From Volutella citrinella (taxonomy: Eukaryota; Ascomycota; Sordariomycetes; Hypocreales; Nectriaceae): DNA of 64,000 nucleotides. How positions within the stretch are numbered: position 1 is the first letter of the stretch; each line of letters starts with the position of its first letter. The translations under genes were made by a program, and so were the position numbers. The DNA is taken from contig JAWZSP010000001.1 of NCBI GenBank assembly GCA_034401135.1, forward strand, positions 2,108,001 through 2,172,000, given 5' to 3'. Under the pieces are notes generated by a model, which worked only from the letters and a program-made list of their open reading frames with translations, searched no databases and was not told the DNA's origin. Of the stretch, positions 47,070 to 59,153 are shown piece by piece.

Positions 47070-48985
47070 ATGGCCCAAAGAGGAAAGGATAGAAACATTT
47101 TGAGCTTCTTCAAACCGGTGCAAAGCCAATCCCAAGGCACACAAGCATCAGAATCTAGAACCACCGACTCGCACTCTTCACCACCACCACCACCACCTTC
47201 TTCACCTCCTAGTGGCCCAAGGACTCCGACGCGTGTCAAAACGCCTGTCAAGCACAGGGTTGAAATCAAGGCTTCAGATGAAGAGGACGAAGACTCTGAT
47301 AACTCGCTTGAGGACCTATCCGCACTGCTAAGCCGGGCGCGGCCAGGGAATGCTGGCCCGTCACCAACACGCCCAACACGAAATCCGCTCACAACACCAA
47401 AAGCCAAAAGAACAGCAGTCGAGTTTCACTCTTCGCCCTTGGCCATTATCCCCAAGCATAAGTTCGACCTCAAAGCCTTGGCCAAAGACGCGCGGAATGA
47501 TGAGGCTACCAAAGCCAGCTCTCTGAGGGCCAAGTCCGCATCCGACATCAAGCCAGACAACCATGCTGGCCACACCTCTTCAGCTTCGCAGCAGCGGACC
47601 TTGGAGGGCATCATCAAAACCGAAGGGGGCCAAGATGCCCAGCGTGTCATCAGAGCCGTCCAGAGAGCGGAGCCTGGGCAGTCCCAGCTGCGGTACTGCT
47701 TCTTTCAGGACGGTTATACTGCTCCCGCTGCCAACCCTGTACCAAACAGAGTCAGCAAAGGGCCGTGGAAGCTACTCACCCAAGGAAACGACCAGGCTCG
47801 AGAGAGAAACCTAGCGTCAGGCCTGCCTCAGACAATCCTCGAGATGCAGGGCGGTCTCCCCGATGGGTTGTTCGACTGGGTTCTAGATGACTTGTGCATA
47901 ACAAATTCACGGCTGATACAAGAAGAATATTGCAATCTACTAGGACTCTGCCCAGAGCAGATCAAGTCCAATCTCACGGCAGAACGTATCCAGTCACTAC
48001 TATATCGCCTAGGGGCCACCCCAGATTTAGAGGTTCGAGATTCAGAGCTGCCAATGTCAACACCCAGCATCGAACCTTATGCCGATCGCGACTGGTCCAA
48101 TGTCAATTCCTTCCTAAAGCTCTTGGGCATGGCAGGCCCCCATTTGTCAGTTGACTCGCTTGTTTTCGCGGCCCAAGGCTTACTCCGGATATCCCTGGAC
48201 CAATTCCTTGGTTATAACATGGATCTCTTGGCACAGCATGAGAGTGTCGTTCCAGTTCTTTTGGATCTCATCCCGGATCCTAGCTGGGACGCTTTCGTGA
48301 GTAACTGAACACTTCTCTTGTAACTTATTCCTAACCAAACTGCCAGTGCCATGAGACATGTTCACTTTTCCACACTCTGGTCGCGGCCCAATGCGTCCGG
48401 ATCAACGTCTTGGCGTGTCTACCTATTCATAACACCAAGTCGCACGATTTACGGAGACGTCTAGCTGTGGCATTCCTTTTCGATGACCCGGATCTCGGAC
48501 GGCATCACCCCGATGACGTCGTCACTATCCAGAGCCTGGTCGATCGCTTGGAAGGCAGCGATTTCACAGTTGGCCCCGATACAGACTTTGCTGAACTACG
48601 AGCTTGCATCATTCTTCTCGACATGGCCGTCGATGATGGATCATGGGTCGCTTCCGACGACCCCGAAGGGGAGAAGCGGTTCAACGAAGAGGTGGACGAA
48701 CTCTCCACTCGTCTAAGGGGGATTTGGAGAAAGATCAATGATGCGGGCATGAAGCTGGCACGCACCGAGACGAAGAGCGTCATTGAGTGGGTGCAACAAC
48801 GGCTTGCCAATTCAGTCCGAACCAAGAAGAAACTCAAGGCCAGTGTCTTTGATCTTCACCGGGCCGAAGATCCCTTTCTGCCGCGACAGCAGACGATGAT
48901 GAAAGGTTTCTTGAAAAAGGCACCTGCACCTGCGCCAGAGTCGGCCCTGGTAGATGAGGACACAATAGTGGTCAAAACCAACTGA
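47070..48985 (+). CDS. Nuclear-type protein with PIP-box-like motifs near both termini, function unknown
   Basis: Two exons, 47070-48296 and 48347-48985; 621 residues. The N-terminus MAQRGKDRNILSFFKP carries a PCNA-interaction-like motif (I10-x2-F13-F14; Asp, not Gln, at position 7). The next about 280 residues are disordered: poly-Pro, acidic DEEDEDSD, basic patches. The rest looks alpha-helical, with LPDGLFDWVLDDLCITNSRLIQ, LLRISLDQFL and CHETCSHFPH-like cysteines read across the splice as CHETCSLFHTLVAAQCVRI. Near the C-terminus Q591-T-M-M594-K-G-F597-L is a second PIP-like motif. The order of disorder then helices recalls Nse6/SLF2-like partners of Smc5/6, but that is a guess. A DNA replication or repair role is inferred. 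Confidence 0.75.
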
Positions 48986-49252
48986 ACCATCGTGGCTATA
49001 TGTGGCCAGCTAGGTTGGCAAAACACACGAAGATTAGGCAGACGATACATCTCGTAGTAAATGACTATTCCACGAGCTTGGTTCAATAATTCAGAACATG
49101 ACAGTAAAACAATTTATGATACAGCCTCTAAGCCGCGAAGCATGGACTGATTAACATTCCGATTGCTGGTAGGAAATGCCGCGTGCAGGGTGTAGCAGCC
49201 CTCCGTCCATCGATGTAGGTAGGTATGCCCAGAACAACCATCGCAGGTCCCA

Positions 49253-50085
49253 TTAGTCGTAAAACTTGCGGTTAGGGTTCTTTCCAAACAGAGCCTCACG
49301 CACGGCCGGCGCGGCAGACTCCTCCAGTTGTGTCAATCGAGTCTCGAAAGTGTTGTCGATCTCGATCTTGCCTTCACCGCCAACGATAACAACACCTCCC
49401 GCACTGGTATTTCATTAGATTTTCCGCCACAGAGGTATAAATTCTCAGTCTTTCAACTCACCTTTCTTCGGGCAAGGGGTCGCTCTCCTGGATGGAGGCC
49501 GAGATCTCCTTGCCGACCTTGGACTTATACTCCTTGACGGCCTCCTCAATGGCCTTCTTGGCAGCATCGTTGTCCTTCTTTCGCACGCGAAGCTTCAAGC
49601 CAGGCTCGTTCATGGCGTAGAATCCTTCGAGGATCAGGTCCTTGAGGATCTTCTGGTACTTGGCCTTATCCTTGGATCCTTCGGCGAGCTTCTTCTGAGC
49701 CTCGGAGAAGATGTCGTCGAGCAGCTCTTGTCGGGCGCCGAGGACCTTAAGTCGCGTCTTGTTGGCAACTGTCGAGCGAGTAATCTGCTGGGACATGGTG
49801 GCTTGCTTGAACTTCTTCTCATATTGGGCATCGATGGCATCGGTCTCTTGGCGGACCAGCTTGGACTTCTCGATCTCAAACTCCTCGTTCGCCTTGATCT
49901 CGATCTCGCGGGCTTTCTCCAAAGCTTCCTGCTTAATGAACGCAGTCATCTTTCGGAGCTCATCGCCGACCTGCAACAAGAAACGCAGCAAGTCAGCGAA
50001 GGCGCCGGTTGGGTCGGGGGTGATCACCGAGGGCGGCGTCTGCTAGGCAACGTACCTGCTGGTCAGACAATGCGTGTTGCGACAT
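49253..50085 (-). CDS. VMA4: V-type ATPase subunit E
   Basis: Peripheral-stalk subunit of the V1 sector that pairs with subunit G and couples ATP hydrolysis to proton pumping in the vacuole and Golgi. Three exons, right to left: 50085-50056 (MSQHALSDQQ), 49970-49462, 49403-49253; 229 residues, the usual length. The N-terminal long helix is clear (ELRKMTAFIKQEALEKAREI, then ANEEFEIEKSKLVRQETDAI). The globular C-terminus includes GGVVIVGGEGKIEIDNTFETR and ends GKNPNRKFYD. Convergent with the PIP-box gene and divergent from the NIPA gene. Confidence 0.96.
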
Positions 50086-50864
50086 GGTGGGCGGCGGCTA
50101 GGGGGCTGTGGACAGTATCGGGACGGCTTTGTGATGACAGCGAGGATAGTATCGCACGGGAGAAAGCGATGACCCAGGGCGGCGACGGACGGCGGGATGG
50201 GAGTTCGTTGATGGCGGAGGTTGCAAGTGGAGTGCAGGAGCTGTGACGCCAGGGCCAAGCTGTCGAATCCCAGTGATGAGGTCCCCGTCCCTCCCTCACA
50301 GGCAGCTACTGGGCGGGCTGGTGCTGCAGCCACAGGCCCATGACGGAGACCCCCCCACACCTGTACCTTGACTTGGCCATTGAGAGTGGCTGGTGACGAC
50401 TATCACGTGCGCCCACGTGATGGCACCGCCGCTGCAAGGGCCCATTGCTAAAGCTCAAAGCAGTGCCGTGCTTGAAACTCACAGCGCGTGCAGATGGTCA
50501 GGCGCCTCCCGACAGTTGACGTCGACAACACCCGCTGGCTCCCTGACGACATCGCCGAGACCCAACTCTTGTCTCAAAAAGAACATTGCCTTTTACTACT
50601 GCCCATACGGCCCTTCTGAAGGGTGCCGGCGCCCTCTGGCCCCCTCATTATTATCATCCGAAAGTCGATCCACCTGCGAACCCCGTTGCCTCACAGACAC
50701 CGCTCTTACCTGGCGCCTCGATCGTCACAGGCGTCATCGACAACCTCCCATCGGCCACCTTCCAGGTCCCCCTCGGCGCTACTTTCATCGCTCTCATATG
50801 CAACGCTAGCGCATCCCGAATTGCTTTTCAAGCGCCAGATGACATCCGGATTGGCACAGGCGCA
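50086..50864. other. Divergent promoter, VMA4 / NIPA transporter
   Basis: 779 bases. The NIPA reading frame stays open upstream from 50864 back to 50586 without an ATG, and a short upstream ATG frame starts at 50494. These probably belong to the 5' leader. Confidence 0.5.
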
Positions 50865-52530
50865 ATGGGCTTGCTTGGCGGTATCTCCGCCGGCGGGAGC
50901 ATAGCTGTACGTTGTTGATGTTCGCGCCAATACAGGCGGCGTTTTACTGATATGTTTGTGATAGATTGGGATCCTCGTCGGACTCCTCTCTACCAGTGTG
51001 CAGAGCTTGGGATTGACCCTTCAACGAAAGTCGCATATCCTCGAAGACGAAAAGGGACCTCTGGACGTTCGCCGCCCGCCGTACCGCAGAAGACGATGGC
51101 AGATCGGAATGGGCATGTTCATCGTGGCAAATATCCTAGGAAGCAGCGTGCAGATCTCGACGCTGCCGTTGCCCGTTCTCTCAACACTGCAGGCCGCGGG
51201 CCTGGTCTTCAACTCGATATGCGCATCCTTAATACTGAGCGAGCCCTTCACTAGATGGTCGCTCTCCGGTACCGTGCTGGTCACGTCTGGCGCAATACTC
51301 ATCGCCATTTTCGGGGCCATACCGTCCCCTGCACATGACTTAGATGAGCTCTTGGCCCTCATGGGACGCAAAGCATATCTCGTGTGGATGAGTCTTCAAG
51401 CCTTCTTCGTCATCACACTCGCGCTAGGCATCGAGGTCATCGACAGCATCTCCAATCTTTCCCACGACGCCCGGTTCCGACTCACACGTGGCATCGTGTA
51501 CGGAGTCATCAGTGGAGACATTTCTGCACATGCCCTGCTCTTCGCCAAGTCCTCCGTCGAGCTGGTAATTAAGACTGTCGGCGGGAGCAACCAATTCGTC
51601 CACTGGCAATCCTGGATCATCGTGCTTGCTCTCGTTACCCTCGCCTTGTGTCAACTATACTACTTACACCGTGGCCTCAAGCTGGTCTCAACATCGGTCC
51701 TATATCCCCTGGTTTTTTGCGTATACAACATTATTGCTATATTGGACGGCTTGATCTACTTTAATCAGACGAGCTTAATATCGCCTCTTCGCGCTTGCCT
51801 CATTGCACTCGGCACGGTTATCCTCCTATCAGGTGTGCTTGCTCTTTCGTGGCGACTAAGCGACGAGCAACATGCTCCTGGGGTTGGGCAGTCGTCCCTG
51901 GCTCCTGGCCTGGGTCTTGTGGAGGATACCGAGGGAGAGGAAGAATCGTTGCTCGGCTCGGATATGGCCACAGCGGATGAGGTCGGCCTCCCAGCCACTT
52001 ACCAAACCTTTGCGCCCAAGGCCGGCGAGACGGCGCCGCTCACGCCCACTCGCAAGAGGAGCTCACGCTGGGCAGAACGTGATGAGATTTGGGGTGAGCT
52101 TGAGGATCGCGATGATTCCACCACGCCAATCAATCGGCGCCGCTCAAGCACGATGCCAGGGCGCGCCGAATCGTCTCCACTTCTCCCCTCGAAACGAAGG
52201 TCCATTGCCGGCCCAGCCGTAGGCGGCGAGGAATCTGGCCCCAGCAATGAAAATTCACCTCGAAAGTTTACTCGGCGGCGGCGGAAGAGCACGGGATTCC
52301 CAGGTCTCGTTGCCCGGAGACAGTCCAGAACCAGAAGCTCTGCGACTTCGGATTCGTTTAGCAATCTGTTCAGCCTCAATTGGTGGCGGGGAAATGGCCG
52401 ACGGCGATCCAATGCAGGGTCCAGTTCAAGCGATGCTCGCCCCTGGTCATCCTACAGGGACAGCAATCAGAGCGGCGGTTCTGCGGACAACGGTGCGAAC
52501 GGCGTGCGGGGGGGCGATTCTGCTGTATGA
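50865..52530 (+). CDS. NIPA-type (DUF803) magnesium transporter
   Basis: Two exons, 50865-50906 and 50965-52530; 535 residues. The ATG chosen gives MGLLGGISAGGSIA, spliced directly to IGILVGLLSTSVQSLGLTLQ, the usual fungal NIPA start. About nine membrane helices follow, including PVLSTLQAAGLVFNSICASL, LSGTVLVTSGAILIAIFG, WIIVLALVTLALCQLYYL and LIALGTVILLSGVLALSW. Human NIPA proteins carry Mg2+ and other divalent cations at the plasma membrane and endosomes; transport in fungi is inferred. The last about 210 residues are cytosolic and disordered, with acidic EDTEGEEESLLG and many RRSS/RRRKS patches resembling kinase sites. Confidence 0.88.
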
Positions 52531-53586
52531 ATAACATGCATTGTTAGCTGTGGAGTTGCAGAGGCGATGATGGCGTTTCATAGACCACATTAGGGTTGGG
52601 TACTGTTTTTTTTCTCTTGGTCTTTCTACATTTTGCAAGCATGATACAACTACAATACTTACAGTGGTCATTTATCATATGCAGTCTTCATCCCCACGCA
52701 GCTCGTGGCCCACGAACATCAATACCCTACACCCATCCAAGCTTTCCTCGAGCATCGTATCTTGGAAATCAGGGCGGCGGCAAGGCAAATACGAAGGGCG
52801 TATGATGAACTCCTTACGACGACCTATACAGAGAGCACCTTGATATGATTCCTGCCGTGTGGGACGGGTTGAGCGATACTCGTGTGAATGTTGCTTGATT
52901 AGATATCATTTGGTTATACAGTGGCCGCAAAGCGGCCTTATCTATCACCACCTAGCTGCGGTGTGAGTGCTATGGACATTCATTCCTAGCAAATGCAACA
53001 GAACCCCCCTTATGCACAGCGCCACGTCTAAACCATCTAGCCATGTCACCGTGACGCAAAAGCCAGGGATTGGCCGTCGGCACAAAAGTGCAGAAAGCCG
53101 ATAATAGTCCGTCATGGTGCGGCGAATGTCGGCGTTGGCAGAGTAGGTATGACAGGGTGCGCGGAGTCCACAATGAGGCGACGCAAAAGTTGAAGAGGCC
53201 TTCTAATGCAAATTTTGGTCTATAAAGACACCTCCTTTCCGGAGTACACGTCGAATTCCATAGTAAGCAGAGGAGCGGGAGTTGAAAAGAGTCCTGAGAA
53301 ACCCATTAATGTGGAGCAAATGTTATGCTGATAAGAACCGATGTCCATGCTATGCAACAGCTGCACCAACCAAGGAAAAGTGACAAGAATACGCCGTGTC
53401 CGATACCAAATTGTTGAAAGAATTCCTGTCCGGGTTACCAGTGAAAGTCGCATGCGCCTAGGGGCAGCAAAGCCGTATCCGGCTCGGTCTTGAGCCAGCC
53501 TAATAAAGCTGGCGCGTCCTTGAAGTTACTTATGTACGCGGACATGTCGCAGCCTACATGCAGAGACATCTCCGTCATTCCGATTC
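52531..53586. other. Intergenic between convergent genes, 1.06 kb
   Basis: 3' flanks of the NIPA gene (+) and the coiled-coil gene (-). AT-richer than neighbours. No gene seen. Confidence 0.5.
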
Positions 53587-55839
53587 CTAGACACGGCTGT
53601 GACTGGCGCTGGTCCGGCTTTGCTCCTCCTCCTCGATAACGTCGCTCAGCCTCGTTGGGTGGTGGTGACGAGGAACCGTTTCCCAGCCTGGGGCGGCGTA
53701 TCCTTGGCCGGAGTAGTCCTGGGGGTCCGAGTAAGCGCCCGTCCACTGGCTCTTATCGGCAGATGTCGAGGGAGACTCCGGCTTGCCACTCGGTGGGTTT
53801 GTGGTGACGGGTGTCTCATACTCTGTTGCGTCAACATCAGAACCTGAATACGTTGAGGGTGGTGCAGCGAAGGGAATCTTGCGTCCTTGGGCATCCAACA
53901 GGAAATTGCCGTCGGCGCCAATCACGTACTCACCTTCGCTGTAACCACCCTCTGATCCCCCTGCCACGTAGCCGCCCGGGGGCTGCGGGACCGGCAGCTG
54001 GCTTTGCTGCTGATATACGCCGCTGGTAGCGGGTGCTGATGTCGCCGTCGGAGGCTGGCCTTGCGGAGTTGTTGTCTGCTCGGGCGGGTAGCCCTGGCCA
54101 TATTCAGCCTGGTAGGAACCTTGGGCTCGGCTCCCTTGTCGGCTGGGGCCGCCCTGTGTCATTGGAACAACCTGGACGCCACCGACGATGGTGGGCTGCC
54201 CAGACTGCAGGGAGAGTGTTCGGTCACGTTCCTCCTGCTCTCGTCGACCGAGCTCTTCCCACGCCCGGCGGGCTTCTTCTTTTGAAATGGCGAGCTCTTT
54301 GCGCATTTCCACAACCTGCTTCTGCGCCTTGGAAGTGCCCCGTTCGTTCTCGACCGCTTCCCGGATTGCTTCGGCACGGCCACGACGCTCCTGCTCGAGG
54401 GCAGCTTCCAGCAGCGCGTTCACCTCTTGAGCGCGCTCCAGCTCGGCTCTAGTCTCGAAGAACCATCGCTGAAACTTGCGCTCCGAGCTGGCACGAAGGC
54501 GTTGTAGTTCCACCACAGCGTGAAAGAGGTTGGCTCCCGCGGCGGAAAGGTCAGTCACTTGACGGGTCAACTGTTGGTTCATCGGGTCGCGGTTAATTTC
54601 GTCCTTATTCTGCTCCAGTTTGTGAATCCAGAAGCTCGTCAGGCCTTCCCAGTGGGCAGAGAGCGTCTCCCACCGTTCAAAGGCATGGGGAAACGAGTTG
54701 CGCGGCCTTGAGCCACTTGAGGTGCCCTGCCCTGTGGTATCGGTGGTGGGTTGGCCTCCGAAGGCAGCCTGTGTTGCTGGAGTTGGACCAGTGAAAGTCT
54801 GTGGGGGAGGTTGAGGGTTTGTGGAGGAGCGCCCTGGGCGCTGGGGGTGTTGCTGTTGTTGTGATGTTGTAGTAGCAGCCCGTGGTCGGGCTGTTGTCGT
54901 GGTTTCGGGGGGTGCCCGCCCCTGTCGCTGGGTGTCGCTGGGCTCGACGGGGCCCTGGCCAGCAGCAACGCCAGCAGCACGGCGCTCGTTTCGTCTTCGC
55001 GCTTCTTCCATTAAGCGTGCTTCCTGTTCCGCCCTATTTCGCTCCAGCTGTTCGGCCTCTGCTCGCTGACGAGCCTCTCTAGCCGCGCGCTCCTGCATTA
55101 TCATCCGGGGCCCTCGGATACCCGATGGTGAGCTCGTCGGCGCAGGTGCGGCGGTGGGACGAAAGGGAGCCGGCACAGGCTTGCCATTGGAGGTGGCGAC
55201 GAGGTCAGTCATGTTGGCCGACTCCTCGATAAGATCCGGGGTGAACGGGTTTGGGTAGCGAAGCGCCTCCTCCAGAGCAAATAGGATGGCGCTGTGGGTG
55301 TGCTTGGATATGCGGACCACGGGGTGAGGCTCCGGGCGGTCCGTGACGAGGGAAGAAGATATGAACCGAGCCGATTGGGGTCGGTTCGAGGCAATGTCGT
55401 CAGGATCCTCAATTAGGTCCTGCGAGAGACGGCGGCGTCGGCGGGACGATTGGCGCTGCGCCGAGTGCAGTGGAAGAAGGCCCAAGACTGTTGGGTGCTC
55501 GTCAACACGTGCCGGAATGGGCTTCGGAGTGAATCCAAGTGAGGCCGCGGCGAGATGGACGTTTCGAGGCTCTGGGGTCGAGGTTGCCTGGAACTTTGGC
55601 GTCCGGCGGAGACTCCGGGGTTGCGAGGATGGTGTCGAGGCTCGATCCGCAAGATCTGGCGTCTGAAGCGGTCTGGGATCCGGCTGCGGCTGCTCGCGCG
55701 ATTGCTGCTGGCGTTGCTGGGTGGTGGTCGTGGGTTTGTCGTCAAGGTCGTTAGGGTCGTTATGAGCTGAATGGGGGGTGGGAGCTGACACGACTGCGGT
55801 GCGACGGGGCGAGGCGGGAAAGGGTTTTGAGGTAGACAA
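53587..55839 (-). CDS. Gln/Pro-rich coiled-coil protein, conserved, function unknown
   Basis: Single exon, 750 residues, ATG at 55839 (MSTSKPFPASPRRTAVV). Residues 1-180 are disordered, with QQRQQQSREQPQPDPRP. A short conserved helix HSAILFALEEALRYPNPFTP (about 181-200) and ESANMTDLVA follow. A charged helix (RAAREARQRAEAEQLERNRA) leads into a Gln/Pro/Thr-rich section. A coiled coil of about 100 residues spans about 440-545 (AELERAQEVNALLEAALEQE, then KQVVEMRKELAISKEEARRA). The C-terminal part has GEYVIGADGNFLLDAQGRKI (about 633-652) and a polar tail. I recognise no named family. A scaffold or RNA-granule component would fit the composition, but that is inference. Confidence 0.8.
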   Translation of the reverse strand: MSTSKPFPASPRRTAVVSAPTPHSAHNDPNDLDDKPTTTTQQRQQQSREQPQPDPRPLQTPDLADRASTPSSQPRSLRRTPKFQATSTPEPRNVHLAAASLGFTPKPIPARVDEHPTVLGLLPLHSAQRQSSRRRRRLSQDLIEDPDDIASNRPQSARFISSSLVTDRPEPHPVVRISKHTHSAILFALEEALRYPNPFTPDLIEESANMTDLVATSNGKPVPAPFRPTAAPAPTSSPSGIRGPRMIMQERAAREARQRAEAEQLERNRAEQEARLMEEARRRNERRAAGVAAGQGPVEPSDTQRQGRAPPETTTTARPRAATTTSQQQQHPQRPGRSSTNPQPPPQTFTGPTPATQAAFGGQPTTDTTGQGTSSGSRPRNSFPHAFERWETLSAHWEGLTSFWIHKLEQNKDEINRDPMNQQLTRQVTDLSAAGANLFHAVVELQRLRASSERKFQRWFFETRAELERAQEVNALLEAALEQERRGRAEAIREAVENERGTSKAQKQVVEMRKELAISKEEARRAWEELGRREQEERDRTLSLQSGQPTIVGGVQVVPMTQGGPSRQGSRAQGSYQAEYGQGYPPEQTTTPQGQPPTATSAPATSGVYQQQSQLPVPQPPGGYVAGGSEGGYSEGEYVIGADGNFLLDAQGRKIPFAAPPSTYSGSDVDATEYETPVTTNPPSGKPESPSTSADKSQWTGAYSDPQDYSGQGYAAPGWETVPRHHHPTRLSDVIEEEEQSRTSASHSRV

Positions 55840-58800
55840 GGTGAAGGCTCACCAGCAAGCGCTGGTGAGAGAAAGTGTGGTTGACGGTGTGGTTTTGATT
55901 AGACGGTGTGGTGTGTGGTGGGGGCTTGTCGTTGGTACTATCACCAGTAAGTTCTGGTGTGCAGATGAGCAAGTCGAGCAAGCAGTGGAGCGCACCCGAC
56001 GTGACGGACCCGGCTTGACTCTGAAAAGCGGACTGCAACTGACGCAGGTGAAGGAGTTGTGAGGGAGAGTGAGGCCAGTGAACACAGAAAAGGCACCTCA
56101 AGGACGGACTGCCGGAGCACGGGGACCCCTGGTGATGTCAAAATGTGGTGGCAGGGGAAAAAGCTGGAAAAATAGAGGGGGCTGGTGAGCCAGCAAGCGT
56201 CAGCGGGCCAGCGCAACTCAGGCCACGCCTGCCAACCAACCAAGCCAAACAACAAATCAAACGAGTCCCGATGGATTTTTCGGTACCGAATCGCCGGTCG
56301 AGGTCGATGCCGTTAATTGTTGATGGCTGGGTGCGACGAAACGCGGGCGCATGAATGTGGCCGCCCCCCAGTGTTGGTGTCTTTCCGATTCGAGGCCGGC
56401 CAGTGGATGGCGGCAGGTCCAGCGATGCGCTGTGCGCTGTGTGCTTCTGCTGGGTGCGCGACTGGCGACGGGAACCGATGCGCGCGCCGTGAGCGATGGC
56501 TGAGGAACCCGAGGCCTCTGGACCTACTTGCACCGGTCGTCGGCAATTCTCGTTTGCCAATGCCTCTTGCCTGGCGCGCCTGTGTATTAGATGGCGATGG
56601 GGGGATTGGCCGAGCCCTTCTGATGGTGCCCAATATGCACAACACAGCAATGACGGGCAGCCGCCTTCGCCAGCTTCAACCAGCCGGCGCCCAACCGGAA
56701 CGCGCTGGTGGCCGCAGGTGATGCGAACAGAGCTTCTTGGGGCACTTGGCAGACTGGCGACACACCGATCACCGTGCTCGCCTCCCAATGGCGCCGCTGT
56801 GTTGCTGGAGGCCGTGTTGCAAGCTCACCATTCGGGCTCGGACAATGGAAGTTGGTTGGTTGGGTCGTCAAGTACGTCTGCCCAAGGAGGAGACGGCGAT
56901 AGCATGCGCACACACACAACGCGCTCTTCTTCCAGTCAGTCAGTCGCAAGCTTGGAGGACTCGTGGCTTCGACACTCGATGCTTGACTTGACGAGACCAA
57001 ACCCACAGACCGGATTACTGCGAAGGAGAGAGGTCACAGTGAAGGAGACAAGGAGACAGGAGACGGCGCCGTCTCCCCCAGACTCATCGGTCGACGGACA
57101 ACCAAGCCAAGTCAGACCCAGGCCCAGCAACCCATCGACTCGACTAGGGGGTGTGGGTTGTGGGTGCGGGTGTGGGACTGTGGGTGTGGGCAGCTTAGAG
57201 GACGGGGCGGGCACTACCTCGTTAGCTCCCACCTTGCCAACTCAGCATCCGAGCTAATTAGCCTTCCGTCGTGCCATGAGACGAGACAAGAAGGAGGAAG
57301 AGGAGGAGGGAGCTCAGGGAGGCCAACGGTTGGGCCATGCTCTCCTCTCGCTTCCCTGGTCTCCCACGTTCCCATTAATTGACCGCAGCCCGATCTCCAT
57401 CTCATCTCCGCCTCGGCTGCCGCGGTCTTCTCTGCTGCGTACCTTGTACACTCGCTGATACTCTCGACTTATTCAAAGGGACCGTCAATCCCCTCGACCT
57501 TTAGCAATGCTCTACACACCGCCGTGGTCTTGGTCTGTAATTCGTACTCGGGACGGAGTACTGAGATACCAGTACTTAGGCACGCTGTGGACTTCCTGGC
57601 GATGCTCTGCTGCTGCCCAATCTCAGACTCTCATTTCCTCACCAACACAGGCTCCTCCTGCGTCGATGCGCATGCGCATCACGTCTTATGGTGATGCTGC
57701 CGTCGTACTCTAATTTGCACCCTTTTCGGAAGCATGTCTCGGGTCCAACGCCTGGTGTCTTAGCCCGGTCTCATTCATTCCAACGTTGACTGATTTTAGT
57801 ACCATACGGCACTAGAACTTGGAGAGTACCAAAGCCATGGGTTTCGACCTTCTCTCCTTCCTCAACTTCCTACCTAGTACTACGTGAACTTGAACCTTCC
57901 TCCGTCACCAACCCAACCCAGCAAATGCAACAGCATAAAGGCACTACCGCTAGTGTACTAACTACATTGTTCGCTGCTGGAGCAAACGGCTAGATTATTT
58001 GTCCCAATCACACACATCAGGCTTAGTCTGCCCGGGCCGTCTCGCAGATGCACAAGAGTCGATGCTCCACGTCTCCGTTTCTTCACCTCCAACAGCCCTG
58101 CCCCCCCGTTGGGCCCAAAAGAAGGTATTACTGGAGTGAAGCGTGGCCGGGTAATTATGGTACGACAGCCACGGACGTACTCCAGGGGCTAGAGACAAAA
58201 CGAGGCAAACGCCTCGTTGGCTGGTCCTGTGTCGCTCCAGAGTGGCACGGCCGACAAAAGGAATCCCACTGTCAGACTCTGCCCTGTGCACCGGATCTCA
58301 TACCCAATCCTGGTAACAACCCAACCCCCTCGTCTCTGCCCCTTAGCTCCACAGCGAGGGCACCGAACGGCTGGTTGACCTGAGCAAATTTGGACTGGCA
58401 CGCCCCAATTAGCGCCAACTTCGCCCAGGTTGATGAGCGGGTATCTCTGTGGTACACCTACGAGTACCACTCAGTGCTATTGTGACCTTGAGGGGTGCGC
58501 TCTGCAGCCTCCCCAAGCGCCAACATCGCGACAGGACTCTAGCAGGCCGGTGGGCCTTAGGCTCGAGCGCGTTTCCAGTTTACAGAGACAGACCAGATGA
58601 CTGCATTGATCGAAGCTGAAGCGTGCCAGAGACAAAGGCCACTAGGTCCGTGCCTTGCAGACCGGCGTCGAGATGAGCTGCCAGCCACACCAGCCCGTCA
58701 CCCTTGGAGGGGCGGGAACCACGGCTCGGCCCCGGTCGCTCGCCCCGATGGCCAGTTCACCAATCACAGCCGTGGTTGCGTCTTCGCGTCGAGTTGGGCT

Positions 58801-59153
58801 GGCGCTTCGTGCCACTCGCCAGGATCCCTTGGTGAGAGGCTTGAAGGCTCCTGGCGGCTATCCAGAGGACTGTGGCAGCTTTCAACATTGTCGCTTCTCA
58901 CAATTTCATCCCTGGTCCTCGAATCCTGTCTAGTTCGGCGGCGGCCCCGCACCTATCTTGCATAACTAATGCTGGTCATCGATTGAGCTGCTTGAACAGG
59001 CTTCATCGGCTTGTTGAACACTTGCGTCCCTGTTCCGGCACTTTCAGACATGTCAGTTCCTGACACGGCCTGGCAAGTCTTGATGCACCCAGCTTCGACG
59101 CCCGGAAGCTGGTACTGGCCTGGCGATGCTCGCTAGCGACAGTGCCAAAGTAA
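55840..59153. other. Gene-poor region, 3.3 kb
   Basis: Promoter and leader of the coiled-coil gene, then no supported gene. Contains the G-rich tract at 57147-57190. Open frames such as 56496-57257 show no motif and an implausible composition. Confidence 0.45.
57147..57190 (+). repeat. G-rich tract, G-quadruplex candidate
   Basis: Seven runs of at least three G spaced by 2-5 bases (ggggtgtgggttgtgggtgc and on to gggtgtggg). It meets the usual G3+N1-7 quadruplex pattern on the plus strand. Confidence 0.8.

Noticed and set aside
57147..57190. Telomere or internal telomeric repeat
   Set aside because: The tract lacks a regular TTAGGG unit and sits between ordinary genes.
56496..57257. 253-codon plus-strand frame in the gene-poor region
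   Set aside because: Low-complexity composition, no domain, and the end is made by the G-rich tract.
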